Below, piece after piece: positions 1 through 8,445 of a DNA stretch of 56,366 bases. A program made the position numbers and the translations under genes. Each line of letters opens with the position of its first letter. Within the stretch, counting starts at the first letter, position 1. This DNA is from an uncultured bacterium (GTDB lineage: Bacteria > Bacillota > Clostridia > Lachnospirales > Lachnospiraceae), in assembly GCA_905215625.1 (NCBI GenBank), contig CAJMQQ010000012.1:1-56366 (forward strand). Reading direction: 5' to 3'. The notes under the pieces are model-generated. The model worked only from the letters and a program-made list of their open reading frames with translations. It did not search any database and was not told the DNA's origin.

Positions 1-4
1 TGCT

Positions 5-964
5 ATGAATGATGCGGGAATTGCATCTGGCCAGGCGTTTTTACACTCTGAATTAGAAAAGAGAGACACCCTGATCCGGACTCCGCTTACCAGTTTTACT
101 TATGCCAGGGATATTCCTGTCAGAGTAGGCGGTGGATGGGCAGAATTTGTATCTGCCATGCAGGTAGGATATGGCATTTCCGGCGGTTCTGGAGAGGGTA
201 TTTTCCATTCTGGCGGCGCAAACGGAATTCCTATGGTGCAGGCAGATTTTTCCAAAGGATTGTATAAAGCACATATGATTGCAGCAGGAACCCGTGTCAT
301 GTGGATTGATGTGCAGCGTGGAAATATGACTGGACGCAATATCGATAGTCTGCTTCGAGATGGTTTGCGCATGACTTATGATAAACATCTGGAGGAAAAT
401 ACGTACACAGGGTTTGCGAAGTACGCAACAACAGGTCTGGTAAATAATCCAGACGTGTTAGTTATGGAAGCATCTTCTAATGGTGCATCTGACGGACCAA
501 GTACAAAGTTTAAGGACAAGACCCCAGATCAGGTACTATCAGACATTAATGATGTGATTCTTACGGTATGGGAACAGGCAGAATACGATAGGGATGCCCT
601 TCCGAATCATATCATTATGCCATATGAGCAGTATAATTGGATGGCTACTACCAGGGTTAGCGATTTGGCAGAAAAGACGATTTTAACCTTCCTGTTAGAA
701 AATAATGTAGCGAAACATAATGGAGTCGACTTATTCATTGGTGCAACCCAGTGGTGTAAGGGAGCAGGAGAAGGAAAGAAAGACAGGTTGGTTGCTTACT
801 GTAATAAGGAGAGGTTCCTGGCCATGGATGAGCTTGCTCCGCTGACTCGCGCAATGACCGGTTCGAATACGACTGATTTATGCTATGACACCGCATATGC
901 AGGAAACCTGTCAGAGGTAGAAGTATTCTACGACCAGACCATGGTTTATATGGATGGAATTTAA
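5..964 (+). CDS. Phage major capsid protein (DUF2184-type), possibly 5'-truncated by the window edge
   Basis: This forms the icosahedral head shell of the prophage. The 319-residue product resembles the DUF2184 capsid family (HK97 fold) and sits exactly where a capsid gene is expected, directly before head-completion genes. The first ATG is at base 5, and the codon before it is open, so the true N-terminus may lie left of the window. A strong ribosome site for the next gene overlaps its 3' end. Recognition is from overall sequence character and gene order, so the capsid role is firm but the exact family is less certain. Confidence 0.8.
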   Translation: MNDAGIASGQAFLHSELEKRDTLIRTPLTSFTYARDIPVRVGGGWAEFVSAMQVGYGISGGSGEGIFHSGGANGIPMVQADFSKGLYKAHMIAAGTRVMWIDVQRGNMTGRNIDSLLRDGLRMTYDKHLEENTYTGFAKYATTGLVNNPDVLVMEASSNGASDGPSTKFKDKTPDQVLSDINDVILTVWEQAEYDRDALPNHIIMPYEQYNWMATTRVSDLAEKTILTFLLENNVAKHNGVDLFIGATQWCKGAGEGKKDRLVAYCNKERFLAMDELAPLTRAMTGSNTTDLCYDTAYAGNLSEVEVFYDQTMVYMDGI

Positions 965-975
965 GGAGGTGCAGG

Positions 976-1239
976 ATGTTTATCATTTCAAAGAAAAACT
1001 TTAAAGTAAGGCGGGCAGACGGCTCGCCTTACCTGATCCGAAAAGACTTCATCGGAGAAATACCGGAAGACGTGGCAAACAGTACGCTGATTCAGAGTGC
1101 GATTCAAAGTGGTTCAATTGCAACGCCTTCCGGACACAAAGACAAGGAATTGAGAAAGGCCGATGAAACCGCGAAAGAGGCCTTCTGTGAGTCAGACATT
1201 CGTCCGGACGCTGTAGTTAGAACCAAGGCGAAAAAATAG
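976..1239 (+). CDS. Small phage head-region protein, function unknown
   Basis: An 87-residue, basic protein between the capsid and the head-tail connector gene. It starts with ATG 5 nt after a GGAGG ribosome site that overlaps the capsid stop region. The N-terminal half (about residues 1-45) looks like a compact beta-rich unit, and the C-terminus is charged and probably disordered. Proteins of this size at this place in Xkd-like phages are usually uncharacterised head accessory proteins. I do not recognise the family and assign no function. Confidence 0.65.
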   Translation: MFIISKKNFKVRRADGSPYLIRKDFIGEIPEDVANSTLIQSAIQSGSIATPSGHKDKELRKADETAKEAFCESDIRPDAVVRTKAKK

Positions 1240-1252
1240 GGGAGGGATTGAT

Positions 1253-1735
1253 ATGCAGCCTCCAAAGAATCGCTTTCAAATTGCCCAAAATACTGCCGCA
1301 AATATACCAGAAGAGAGAAGTGTGGAAAACTATACCCTTGAACTTTTTCAAGAGGATTTCCCACAGTTCTTTTATGGCTCTGATACTCCGGAGGATATGT
1401 GGAGGGTGTTTATAGCCCAAGTAAATGACAGTGTGCTCCCATCGCGTTGGGGGAGTATGTGGAGATATGCGGCCGGATTATATGTTGCTCACTTTGCATC
1501 TATATATCTGAGAACTTATAATCCAGAGGCAATGAATGGTTTGCAGCCGGCAGCGGCTTCCCAACCCATCGGGACTGTAAAAACAGCGGCAATGGGAGAC
1601 ACCTCTATTAGCTACGACAACAGCTCCATTACTGCTGGAACGGAAAAGTGGGGGGCATGGAATGCAACGCAATATGGACAACAGCTTGTAACGATGGCCA
1701 GGTTAGTCGGGATGGGAGGTATGTATGTTATTTAG
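1253..1735 (+). CDS. Head-tail connector/adaptor protein (DUF4054-like)
   Basis: A 160-residue protein that fits the DUF4054 adaptor family, which forms a ring under the portal and links the DNA-filled head to the tail. The helical N-terminal part (about residues 25-85) and the Gly/Ser-rich C-terminal segment (from about 100) are typical. It lies directly after the capsid block and before a stopper-like protein, the usual order of head-completion genes. Its last bases overlap the next start at 1725, suggesting translational coupling. Confidence 0.7.
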   Translation: MQPPKNRFQIAQNTAANIPEERSVENYTLELFQEDFPQFFYGSDTPEDMWRVFIAQVNDSVLPSRWGSMWRYAAGLYVAHFASIYLRTYNPEAMNGLQPAAASQPIGTVKTAAMGDTSISYDNSSITAGTEKWGAWNATQYGQQLVTMARLVGMGGMYVI

Positions 1736-2129
1736 TAATCCTGTTTTCTCTGAATGGTATACTGACACCATGGATATTTATCGAGTCACATCAGTTCGGA
1801 AAGGAAATGTCACGGTACAAGAAAGAAAAAAAGTAAATAATTCCCCTATTCCTTGCCGGATGTACAGCCCGAAAAAAGATGGCCCCGTCATGTCGGAAAC
1901 AGTATCGAGGGAACGGGCATCCGAAAAGCTAGCTTGCGATTTGCGAGTAGACGTAAGGGCTGGTGATGAACTCCTGATTGTCAGGGGCGGCGCATTGAGG
2001 TATCGCAATCAACCTGAACGTTACTTTGCGGGGAGTCCAGTGAGCTATTATGATCCAGTAGGTGGGGCGCTTACTGGATTACAGCACAAAGAAATAGGTC
2101 TCCTAAAGGATAACTTGATAGGAGAGTGA
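1725..2129 (+). CDS. Phage head closure (stopper-like) protein
   Basis: A 134-residue protein, rich in beta strands and charged residues, in the slot of the SPP1 gp16-like head-closure protein that plugs the portal channel before tail joining. The start at 1725 overlaps the end of the connector gene by 11 nt, and its stop overlaps the next start, so the head-completion genes form one coupled unit. Assignment rests mainly on position and size between DUF4054 and HK97 gp10-like proteins. Confidence 0.55.
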   Translation: MLFSNPVFSEWYTDTMDIYRVTSVRKGNVTVQERKKVNNSPIPCRMYSPKKDGPVMSETVSRERASEKLACDLRVDVRAGDELLIVRGGALRYRNQPERYFAGSPVSYYDPVGGALTGLQHKEIGLLKDNLIGE

Positions 2130-2635
2130 TAGATGTGTCAAGTTTCGGGAGCCAGATGCGTAAACGATTGGACGAACTGCGAAAAGCTGGTCAGGATGTT
2201 CCGAAGATCATGGCTGAGGTGGCAGAAGGAGCTACAATAGAGGCAGTCAGGGTAGCGACTGAAAATACCCCGCCAAATGGAGGGGCAGCTATATCCGGAA
2301 CAAATACCAGAAGTGGAGATATGGCCCAGCATTGGGCGACAGACAGTCAAACAACTCCGGTTATGACTGGAAGTTCTGTAACAACCTCTCTGGCTAACAA
2401 TATGCAGTACGCCAGTTACGTAAATGACGGACATCGGATGGATAAACACTTTGTCCCTGGTCTGCTTGTAGATGGGGGGCTATTACAGGAAGATCCGGAT
2501 GGAACAGGGGGGATTACCGTAGGAACCAAAACCACATATGTAAAAGGCCTTTACATGAAGGAGAAGGCAATTGGACGGTATCGCACTGTAGTACGTGTCG
2601 AATTGGATAAGCGGGTAAGGGAGGCGTTTCGGTGA
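2126..2635 (+). CDS. HK97 gp10-like tail completion / minor capsid protein
   Basis: A 169-residue protein starting at GTG 2126, overlapping the previous stop (GTGA). The N-terminal helix followed by a segment with a Y-x-x-Y-V-N-D-G-H motif near residue 100 is characteristic of the HK97 gp10 family, where a tyrosine/histidine-rich loop precedes the C-terminal strand. These proteins sit at the head-tail junction. It ends four bases into the next gene, again a GTG start. The family assignment is reasonably good; the exact structural role is inferred from homologues. Confidence 0.65.
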   Translation: MIDVSSFGSQMRKRLDELRKAGQDVPKIMAEVAEGATIEAVRVATENTPPNGGAAISGTNTRSGDMAQHWATDSQTTPVMTGSSVTTSLANNMQYASYVNDGHRMDKHFVPGLLVDGGLLQEDPDGTGGITVGTKTTYVKGLYMKEKAIGRYRTVVRVELDKRVREAFR

Positions 2636-3081
2636 AGTTTACCTTGGAAAATGTTATCAATAGCTTGGCTGGTGTTTTGACGGCGCAATATCCTTATCCA
2701 GTATATGAAAATCCAAACCAGCAGGGAACAGACTTTCCTTGCTTTTTTATTTTCTTCATGCCGTCAAAGGTGGAAGCTCATCTGGATGAGAGATTCCTGC
2801 GGGATTTAGGCATTGATATTGTATTTGTACAACAAAGAAATCTTGTTAACGGAAATACAGAAATTCATAAAATCGCTCAATACCTGGATGAATCTCTGGA
2901 AATGCTCCCTTACGCTGACGGCAGCGGCAAAATTTCTTGCATCCGGACGTATGAACGAGAATGGCAGACAGAAGATGGGGAACTGCATTACAAATTCCAT
3001 ATTCGCCAGAGAGTAAGCGTGCCAAGAAATGATGTGACAATGCAGAGAATGGAGGAAAACAGTGCCAAAGTTAAAAAATAA
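2632..3081 (+). CDS. Tail terminator-like protein
   Basis: A 149-residue protein with a GTG start that overlaps the preceding stop. Length, alternating strand/helix pattern and position directly before the sheath gene fit phage tail-terminator proteins, which cap the finished tail tube and bind the head connector. No catalytic motif is seen. Its 3' end overlaps a 59-codon gene by 20 nt. Function is inferred from synteny. Confidence 0.55.
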   Translation: MKFTLENVINSLAGVLTAQYPYPVYENPNQQGTDFPCFFIFFMPSKVEAHLDERFLRDLGIDIVFVQQRNLVNGNTEIHKIAQYLDESLEMLPYADGSGKISCIRTYEREWQTEDGELHYKFHIRQRVSVPRNDVTMQRMEENSAKVKK

Positions 3082-3241
3082 CAGAAAAGAAGAAAAGACG
3101 GTCATAAGGTATCCAACGGAGCGACTGTTGAAAAGTAAGCATCTTGCAGGATACCAGCAGGATTTTGCCAGGGTAATCCTGATAGAACCCGAATACAGCA
3201 TAGAGGAAGCAAAAGCAGCATTAGAGAGGGTGCTAAAATAA
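3062..3241 (+). CDS. Small phage protein (59 aa) before the tail sheath
   Basis: A short gene starting at GTG 3062 and ending at TAA 3239-3241, overlapping the tail-terminator gene by 20 nt. The 59-residue product is basic at the N-terminus (KLKNNRKEEK) and helical at the C-terminus (IEEAKAALERVLK). Small proteins like this commonly precede the sheath in Clostridia myophages; the central Ser-Lys-x-Leu-x-Gly-Tyr-Gln-Gln-Asp-Phe-Ala stretch looks constrained rather than random. No function is known to me. It fills the otherwise empty gap between the terminator and sheath genes. Confidence 0.65.
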   Translation: MPKLKNNRKEEKTVIRYPTERLLKSKHLAGYQQDFARVILIEPEYSIEEAKAALERVLK

Positions 3242-3262
3242 TAAAGAAAGCGAGGAACTAGC

Positions 3263-4618
3263 ATGGCAGGAGGAACTTGGACAAGCCAGAACAAAGTTCA
3301 GCCTGGGGTTTATATTAACACAAAATCTCAGGGAAATATCAGTCCCAATATCGGGGAAAAAGGCATTGTGGCAATTGCAGAGCCGCTTTCCTGGGGACAG
3401 ACAGGAGTCATCCAGGAAATTATCCCTGGAGAGGATTTAAGACCTTATATCGGTTATGATGCAACGAATGAAAAGGCTCTGTTTCTTCGGGAAATGATGA
3501 AAGGCAGCGATACCACTCCAGGGCCTACAAAAATACTTCTGTACAGGCCCGCGGGGACAGAAGGAGTAAAAGCTAAGGCGTCTATCGGAAGTGCAAATGT
3601 GACGGCACGTTATGAGGGTATTAGAGGAAACGACATTACTATTGTCGTGGAATCTGATCCAAATGTAGAGGAAAGTTATATCGTAAGCACTGTATTGGAC
3701 GGAAGAGTAGTAGACGAACAGAAAGGAAAGACATTCCAGGATTTGACAGATAATGAGTGGGTAATATTTCCAGAATCAGGAGCACTCGAAGAAAATGCAG
3801 GTGTAACATTATCAACCGGAGCAGATCCGAATGTTTCTTCGTCAGATTATGCTGACTTTTTACAGGCTCTGGAACCGTATCGGTTTGACATTGTGGTTTA
3901 TGATGGCAATGACAAAGCGACAGTTTCTGCTATTGCTGCATTTGTAAAAAGAATTTCCAATAATGTAGGGTTAAAATGTCAGGCCGTTATGGCAAATGCC
4001 CAGAAAGAAAACAGCGAGTGGGTTATATCGGTAAACAACGGTGTAAAGCTGGCAGATGGAACGATTCTCACTGCTGAACAGGCAACCTGGTGGCTGGGAG
4101 GTGCAGAAGCAGGGGTACCCTATAATAAATCTCTGACATACTCCCAGTACCCTAATGCAATTGAAGCAGTGCCGAAGTTTACGGATACCCAGGTGGATGA
4201 GGCAATCAAGGTTGGAGAGGTGGTATTTATTGATACATTCGGAAAGGTAAAGGTGTGTACCGATATCAACACGTTCACGTCTATTACGGTCGATAAAGGC
4301 TCCGAGTATTGCAAGAACCGAGTAATGCGAACATTGAATCAGTTTTGCAATGATGTGTATAAACATTTCAGTATGTATTACATAGGCAAAACAGATAACA
4401 ATGAAGCAGGCCGGAATCTGCTGAAAGGTTGGATTGTTGGCTATTTGAACGATATGCAGGCCAATAACGGAATCCAGAATTTTGCCGCAGAAGATGTGGA
4501 CGTGCTTCCAGGAAATGCAGTGGACGCTGTACTGGTTAATGTGAATATCCAGCCAGTAGACAGTATCGAAAAAATATTCATGTCTGTAATGGTATCGGTA
4601 AATGCCAGAGCAGAGTAA
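3263..4618 (+). CDS. Contractile tail sheath protein (XkdK-like)
   Basis: This polymerises around the tail tube and contracts on infection, so it defines the prophage as a myovirus. The 451-residue product begins with the typical P-G-V-Y-I-N segment near residue 15 and has the mid-protein Asp-Ile-Val-Val-Tyr-Asp region and the C-terminal beta-rich closing domain of sheath proteins such as PBSX XkdK. It is followed 11 nt later by the tube gene, the standard pair. Confidence 0.9.
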   Translation: MAGGTWTSQNKVQPGVYINTKSQGNISPNIGEKGIVAIAEPLSWGQTGVIQEIIPGEDLRPYIGYDATNEKALFLREMMKGSDTTPGPTKILLYRPAGTEGVKAKASIGSANVTARYEGIRGNDITIVVESDPNVEESYIVSTVLDGRVVDEQKGKTFQDLTDNEWVIFPESGALEENAGVTLSTGADPNVSSSDYADFLQALEPYRFDIVVYDGNDKATVSAIAAFVKRISNNVGLKCQAVMANAQKENSEWVISVNNGVKLADGTILTAEQATWWLGGAEAGVPYNKSLTYSQYPNAIEAVPKFTDTQVDEAIKVGEVVFIDTFGKVKVCTDINTFTSITVDKGSEYCKNRVMRTLNQFCNDVYKHFSMYYIGKTDNNEAGRNLLKGWIVGYLNDMQANNGIQNFAAEDVDVLPGNAVDAVLVNVNIQPVDSIEKIFMSVMVSVNARAE

Positions 4619-4629
4619 GGAGGTAGGGC

Positions 4630-5100
4630 ATGTCATTTTTACTTGAAAGAGATGCGCTGAATGGAAAATCAGGAAGTGGGTTTATGACCATCGATGGAGA
4701 AAACCATGAAATGTTTGGTCTGAAAAAGTTTAATTCAAATGCGGAGTTCCAGGAAAGTGATTTTAAAGTGGTGGGGACTAGGCTGGTTCAAAAGAAAACA
4801 ACAGGGGTAACCCTTACAGGTTCTATGACAATTTACTATGGAACACCGTATTTTCTGCGAATGCTGCAGGATTATTTAAAGACTGGAAAACTACCATACT
4901 TTACGGTTCAGATTACCAATGACGACCCATCTACCAGTGTAGGAACCCAAACGGTAGTGTTTTACAATGTAAAGCTTCAGAAGCTGCCGGTAGCGAAACT
5001 GGATGCGGATGCAGATTTTCTGGATATGGAAGTGAATTTTTCTTATACAAACATTGAAGTTTTAAACTGGTTCAAGGATCCAGAACAATTAGGAGGCTGA
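4630..5100 (+). CDS. Tail tube protein (XkdM-like)
   Basis: This forms the rigid inner tube that passes DNA into the host. The 156-residue product has the usual start, in which an N-terminal loop precedes the H-E-M-F-G-L-K strand near residue 28, and a C-terminal beta region ending in N-W-F-x-D-P. It lies between sheath and tail assembly chaperone, as in PBSX xkdK-xkdM-xkdN. A GGAGG ribosome site is 5-6 nt before the ATG. Confidence 0.9.
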   Translation: MSFLLERDALNGKSGSGFMTIDGENHEMFGLKKFNSNAEFQESDFKVVGTRLVQKKTTGVTLTGSMTIYYGTPYFLRMLQDYLKTGKLPYFTVQITNDDPSTSVGTQTVVFYNVKLQKLPVAKLDADADFLDMEVNFSYTNIEVLNWFKDPEQLGG

Positions 5101-5104
5101 TTTT

Positions 5105-5530
5105 ATGGGAGATATTAAAGCATTTTTACTTCCACCAGTTATGGAGGAAACAAAAGAAGTAGTGATTACGAAAAGAGCAGTAGATGAAAGTGGAAAACCG
5201 GTTCCGTTTGTAATTCGTGTGATTGATCAAGAAACCAATAACCGGCTGGTTAAACAGGCAACTAGAAAAAGTAAGATGAATGGTCAGCTGGTTCGGGAGC
5301 TTGATGACGACAAATATGGAAAATTATTGGTAAACACATGTGTAGTAAGCCCGAATTTTAAGGATTCAGAACTGTGTGCATACTACAAAACGGCAGACCC
5401 CTTGGATGTGCCAGGCCGTATGCTGACAGTCGGGGAATATAACAGGCTGGTTCGAGAAATCAAGAAAATTAATGACCTGGTATTAGATGAGGAAGAATTA
5501 AACGAGCTAAATGAAGAAGCAAAAAACTAG
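5105..5530 (+). CDS. Tail assembly chaperone, short form (XkdN-like)
   Basis: The 141-residue zero-frame product is XkdN-like, the equivalent of the lambda gpG / P2 gpE chaperone that recruits tube subunits to the tape measure. It has the F-L-L-P-P start, a beta N-terminal half, the central Asn/Pro-Asn-Phe-Lys-Asp-Ser-Glu motif and an acidic C-terminus. The gene ends with a slippery A-AAA-AAC heptamer (5521-5527) directly before its TAG, and the -1 frame stays open to 5694, so a longer product is likely also made. Confidence 0.85.
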   Translation: MGDIKAFLLPPVMEETKEVVITKRAVDESGKPVPFVIRVIDQETNNRLVKQATRKSKMNGQLVRELDDDKYGKLLVNTCVVSPNFKDSELCAYYKTADPLDVPGRMLTVGEYNRLVREIKKINDLVLDEEELNELNEEAKN

Positions 5531-5694
5531 TAGCGGAAGATACCATGACTGTGCGACTCATGCAAAGAATGTTGTGCGATCATGGCATCTTCCCAAGTGA
5601 AGTTATGAATCTGAGAATAAATGAGCGTCTTTTAATGGCAGCGCTTTTGGAAAAAGAGCATAAAGAGGTAAAAGAACAAACAGAAAGGAGATGA
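5105..5694 (+). CDS. Tail assembly chaperone, predicted -1 frameshift long form
   Basis: If ribosomes slip -1 at A-AAA-AAC (5521-5527), translation bypasses TAG 5528-5530 and continues from CTA 5527 for 55 codons to TGA 5692-5694, giving about 196 residues. The extension contains an M-L-C-D-H-G-I-F-P-S-E-V motif and the L-R-I-N-E-R-L-L-M segment seen in the second chaperone reading frame of Xkd-like phages. An internal ATG at 5545 is available but has only a poor ribosome site. The long product would link the chaperone to the tape measure gene, which begins at 5701. Frameshifting itself is inferred from sequence, not measured. Confidence 0.7.
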
Positions 5695-5700
5695 TGGAAA

Positions 5701-7737
5701 ATGGGAATTATTAATGAAACTCTTACATTAACAGACCAGTTTTCTGCTTCCTTTCATACATTTATCCATTTAGGAGAGCAGGCGCTCTCCGGCTTAACTT
5801 CTGTTAATGACGGCTTAACCGATTTGGCAGCACAGTCTGTCAGGGAATCAGAAAAAACCAGGCAGTCTATTAATGGCGTTACTCAGAGTATCAATCAAAT
5901 GTCGGATGCACTCCAGTATATTTCCATACAGGGGATGAACGAGATCAATCAGACAATTCAACAGATTGGAGCAAGCCAGCGAAGGCATACAGAAGAAACA
6001 AAGCGGACAACTAGTGCGGCGGGAAATCTCCTGAAGACGTTCCGGCAGATAGCCGTGGCAACTGGGGCAGTCAGTCTTGTGAAATCTTTTTTAGGAGTCG
6101 CGGACCAACAGACGCAAACGAATGCAAGACTAAAACTGATGAATGACGGTTTGCAGTCTGTCGCCGATTTGCAGGATATGATATATGCGTCTGCCCAGCG
6201 CACCAGAACGGAATACGCCGCAACAGCCCAGGTAGTAGCAGGACTTGGACAACGTGCAGGAGATGCGTTTTCATCCAGTACAGAAATCATCCAGTTTGCA
6301 GAAAATCTGAATAAGCAGTTTAAGATTGCAGGAGCGTCACAGCAAGAAATTTCTTCGGCATCCCTACAGTTAACACAGGCTCTTGGATCCGGTGTGCTGC
6401 GTGGCGAAGAATTAAATGCAATTTTCGAGGCGGCTCCTAACATTATTCAGACTATTGCGGATTATCTGGGAGAGCCAATAGGAAACATTCGGCAGATGGC
6501 TGCAGATGGACAGATTACTGCGGAGGTTGTAAAAAATGCCATGCTGCAGGCAACAGATGAAATAAATGAACAGTTTGAAAATATGCCAATGACCTTATCG
6601 GAAGCTTTTATCGTAGGGAAAAACGCTATCCAAAAAAGCTTGCAGGATAGTTTTTCTGGGTGGAGTGAGTTTTTAAATTCTGATGAAGGCCAAAAGGCTA
6701 TTATGCAGGTAATTACGTTATTTACGGTTCTGGCGCAAGTTGGCGTCGGGGCATTATCAGCATTGGGTCAGGGCGCTTTATGGGTATCTGACAATCTTGA
6801 TTTTATTTTGCCTATATTGGCGGCGATAGGTGTAGCTTTGGTTATTCTAAATAGCCAGGCGATTTTGACTGGTTTGGCTAATGTAAAAAGCGCTCTGGCA
6901 TCGGCTGCAGCATGGGCAGTAGCCCATCGGCCGTTGCTTCTACTGGTTGCGGCTCTCTCAATAGCCATGATAGTGGCGCAGCAGTTCGGGTTTGGAATGC
7001 AGGAGGTTGGAAGTCTAGTTGGTAGCGCATTAGGTTTCATCTATGCTGTCGGCTACAACATTTTTGCATCTTTGTGGAATGTAATTGCAACGTTTGCAGA
7101 ATTTTTCGCGAATGTCTGGAACGATCCTCTTGGAGCAACAGCGCATTTATTTTTCGATGTGTTTGATATTATTCTGGGGATTGTTGAAACGACAGCAGGG
7201 GCAATCGATGCGCTCTTAGGCACTGATATGGCTGGTGCAGTATCCGGATTTCGAAGCAAAATGGCAGGATGGGTTGATGACACATTCGGAGAAAATGCGA
7301 TTCAGATTAAACGGATGTCCAATCTTGATGTAGCAGCAACAACGGAACAGTTCGGAAATTACGGGGCTAATCTGGGAGCAAAATTGGATAATATTGATTT
7401 CAGTCTTGAATCTCTGACAGAAAATCTTGGTGGGTTAAATGGTTTTGACGCATCATCCATCCCGACCGCAGGCAATCTGGGAGATATTGGAAAGGTTGGA
7501 AAAGTCGGTAAGATTGAAGACGATGTAAAGCTATCCGATGAAGATGTAAAGCTTTACCGTGATTTGGCAGAACGCAGATACATGAATCAGATAGAGTTAA
7601 AAACTCTGGCTCCAAACATCAATGTATCCATTCCAGAATCAGCAGCTAAGAATCTGACAGCGCAGGATATAGCAGATAAATTAAAAGTATTGCTGGTAGA
7701 ACAGATGAGCGCCCAGACAGCAGTGTCCCATGGATAG
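5701..7737 (+). CDS. Tail tape measure protein
   Basis: This sets tail length and is ejected during infection. The 678-residue protein has a helical, Gln-rich N-terminus (1-110), a conserved tape-measure domain at about 115-285 containing G-S-G-V-L-R-G-E-E-L-N-A-I-F-E, several hydrophobic segments at about 335-470 and amphipathic helices to the end. At roughly 680 residues it is short for the class, suggesting a short tail. It follows the frameshifted chaperone with a strong AAAGGAG ribosome site. Confidence 0.9.
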   Translation: MGIINETLTLTDQFSASFHTFIHLGEQALSGLTSVNDGLTDLAAQSVRESEKTRQSINGVTQSINQMSDALQYISIQGMNEINQTIQQIGASQRRHTEETKRTTSAAGNLLKTFRQIAVATGAVSLVKSFLGVADQQTQTNARLKLMNDGLQSVADLQDMIYASAQRTRTEYAATAQVVAGLGQRAGDAFSSSTEIIQFAENLNKQFKIAGASQQEISSASLQLTQALGSGVLRGEELNAIFEAAPNIIQTIADYLGEPIGNIRQMAADGQITAEVVKNAMLQATDEINEQFENMPMTLSEAFIVGKNAIQKSLQDSFSGWSEFLNSDEGQKAIMQVITLFTVLAQVGVGALSALGQGALWVSDNLDFILPILAAIGVALVILNSQAILTGLANVKSALASAAAWAVAHRPLLLLVAALSIAMIVAQQFGFGMQEVGSLVGSALGFIYAVGYNIFASLWNVIATFAEFFANVWNDPLGATAHLFFDVFDIILGIVETTAGAIDALLGTDMAGAVSGFRSKMAGWVDDTFGENAIQIKRMSNLDVAATTEQFGNYGANLGAKLDNIDFSLESLTENLGGLNGFDASSIPTAGNLGDIGKVGKVGKIEDDVKLSDEDVKLYRDLAERRYMNQIELKTLAPNINVSIPESAAKNLTAQDIADKLKVLLVEQMSAQTAVSHG

Positions 7738-7749
7738 GAGGCGGCAGAG

Positions 7750-8442
7750 TTGAAGAATACATGCTCCATTTATCTGGTATTCGGACGGAAATTAAAGATT
7801 CCCGTAAATCCGGAGGAGATTGAAATTAATATTCCCAGTGACCACAAAGAGTATGATGTATTGGGAATCGGTATGGTAGTGGTTCCCAGGAAGCCAGGTC
7901 TTAAAGTGGTTTCCTGGGAATCTTTCTTTCCGTCGGAACGGTCAGAGCCATATGTAAATAGCGGGGCAAAAAGTCCCAAAATATATGCGGATGCGATTGG
8001 AAAGGCTATGAAAGAAAAGCAGGTAGGCCGCCTTATTATAAGCAGATCGGAACTGTATGATACGAATATGCGGTGCGTTATCAGCAATTTTACAACCAAT
8101 GATAAGGGTGGTGAGCCAGGCGATATCTATTATTCCATCGAGATCAAGGAATACCGTGATTATGCGCCTAAAACTATCGTGATTACATCAAAAGAAGGTT
8201 CAGGTGAAGCTGTGCAGACTGAGACAGAAGAGCAACGGCCTGTGGAATCTCCAGTACTTCGGGTCGGCGCTTCGGTAATTGTTAATGGAAAGTACTGGTA
8301 TGACAGTTACGGCAGCAAGCCGTTTGGTACAGCAAATAATTTAAACACTACAGTAACTCGGATTGTAGAGGGAAACCCATATCCGGTTCATGTAGGACAT
8401 TACGGCTGGCTTACGGCAGACCATTTGCAGATAGTGGGGTAG
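7750..8442 (+). CDS. Baseplate/tail protein with C-terminal SH3-like region (XkdP-like)
   Basis: A 230-residue protein starting with TTG at 7750 after a GGAGG site. The N-terminal 150 residues match the XkdP type, which binds the tube near the baseplate; the familiar homologues carry a LysM-like C-terminus, whereas here the last 60 residues read like a small SH3-like wall-binding unit ending in W-L-T-A-D-H-L. A Glu-rich linker (about 158-172) separates them. Position after the tape measure and before the hub gene supports a tail-tip role. Confidence 0.75.
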   Translation: MKNTCSIYLVFGRKLKIPVNPEEIEINIPSDHKEYDVLGIGMVVVPRKPGLKVVSWESFFPSERSEPYVNSGAKSPKIYADAIGKAMKEKQVGRLIISRSELYDTNMRCVISNFTTNDKGGEPGDIYYSIEIKEYRDYAPKTIVITSKEGSGEAVQTETEEQRPVESPVLRVGASVIVNGKYWYDSYGSKPFGTANNLNTTVTRIVEGNPYPVHVGHYGWLTADHLQIVG

Positions 8443-8445
8443 CGA

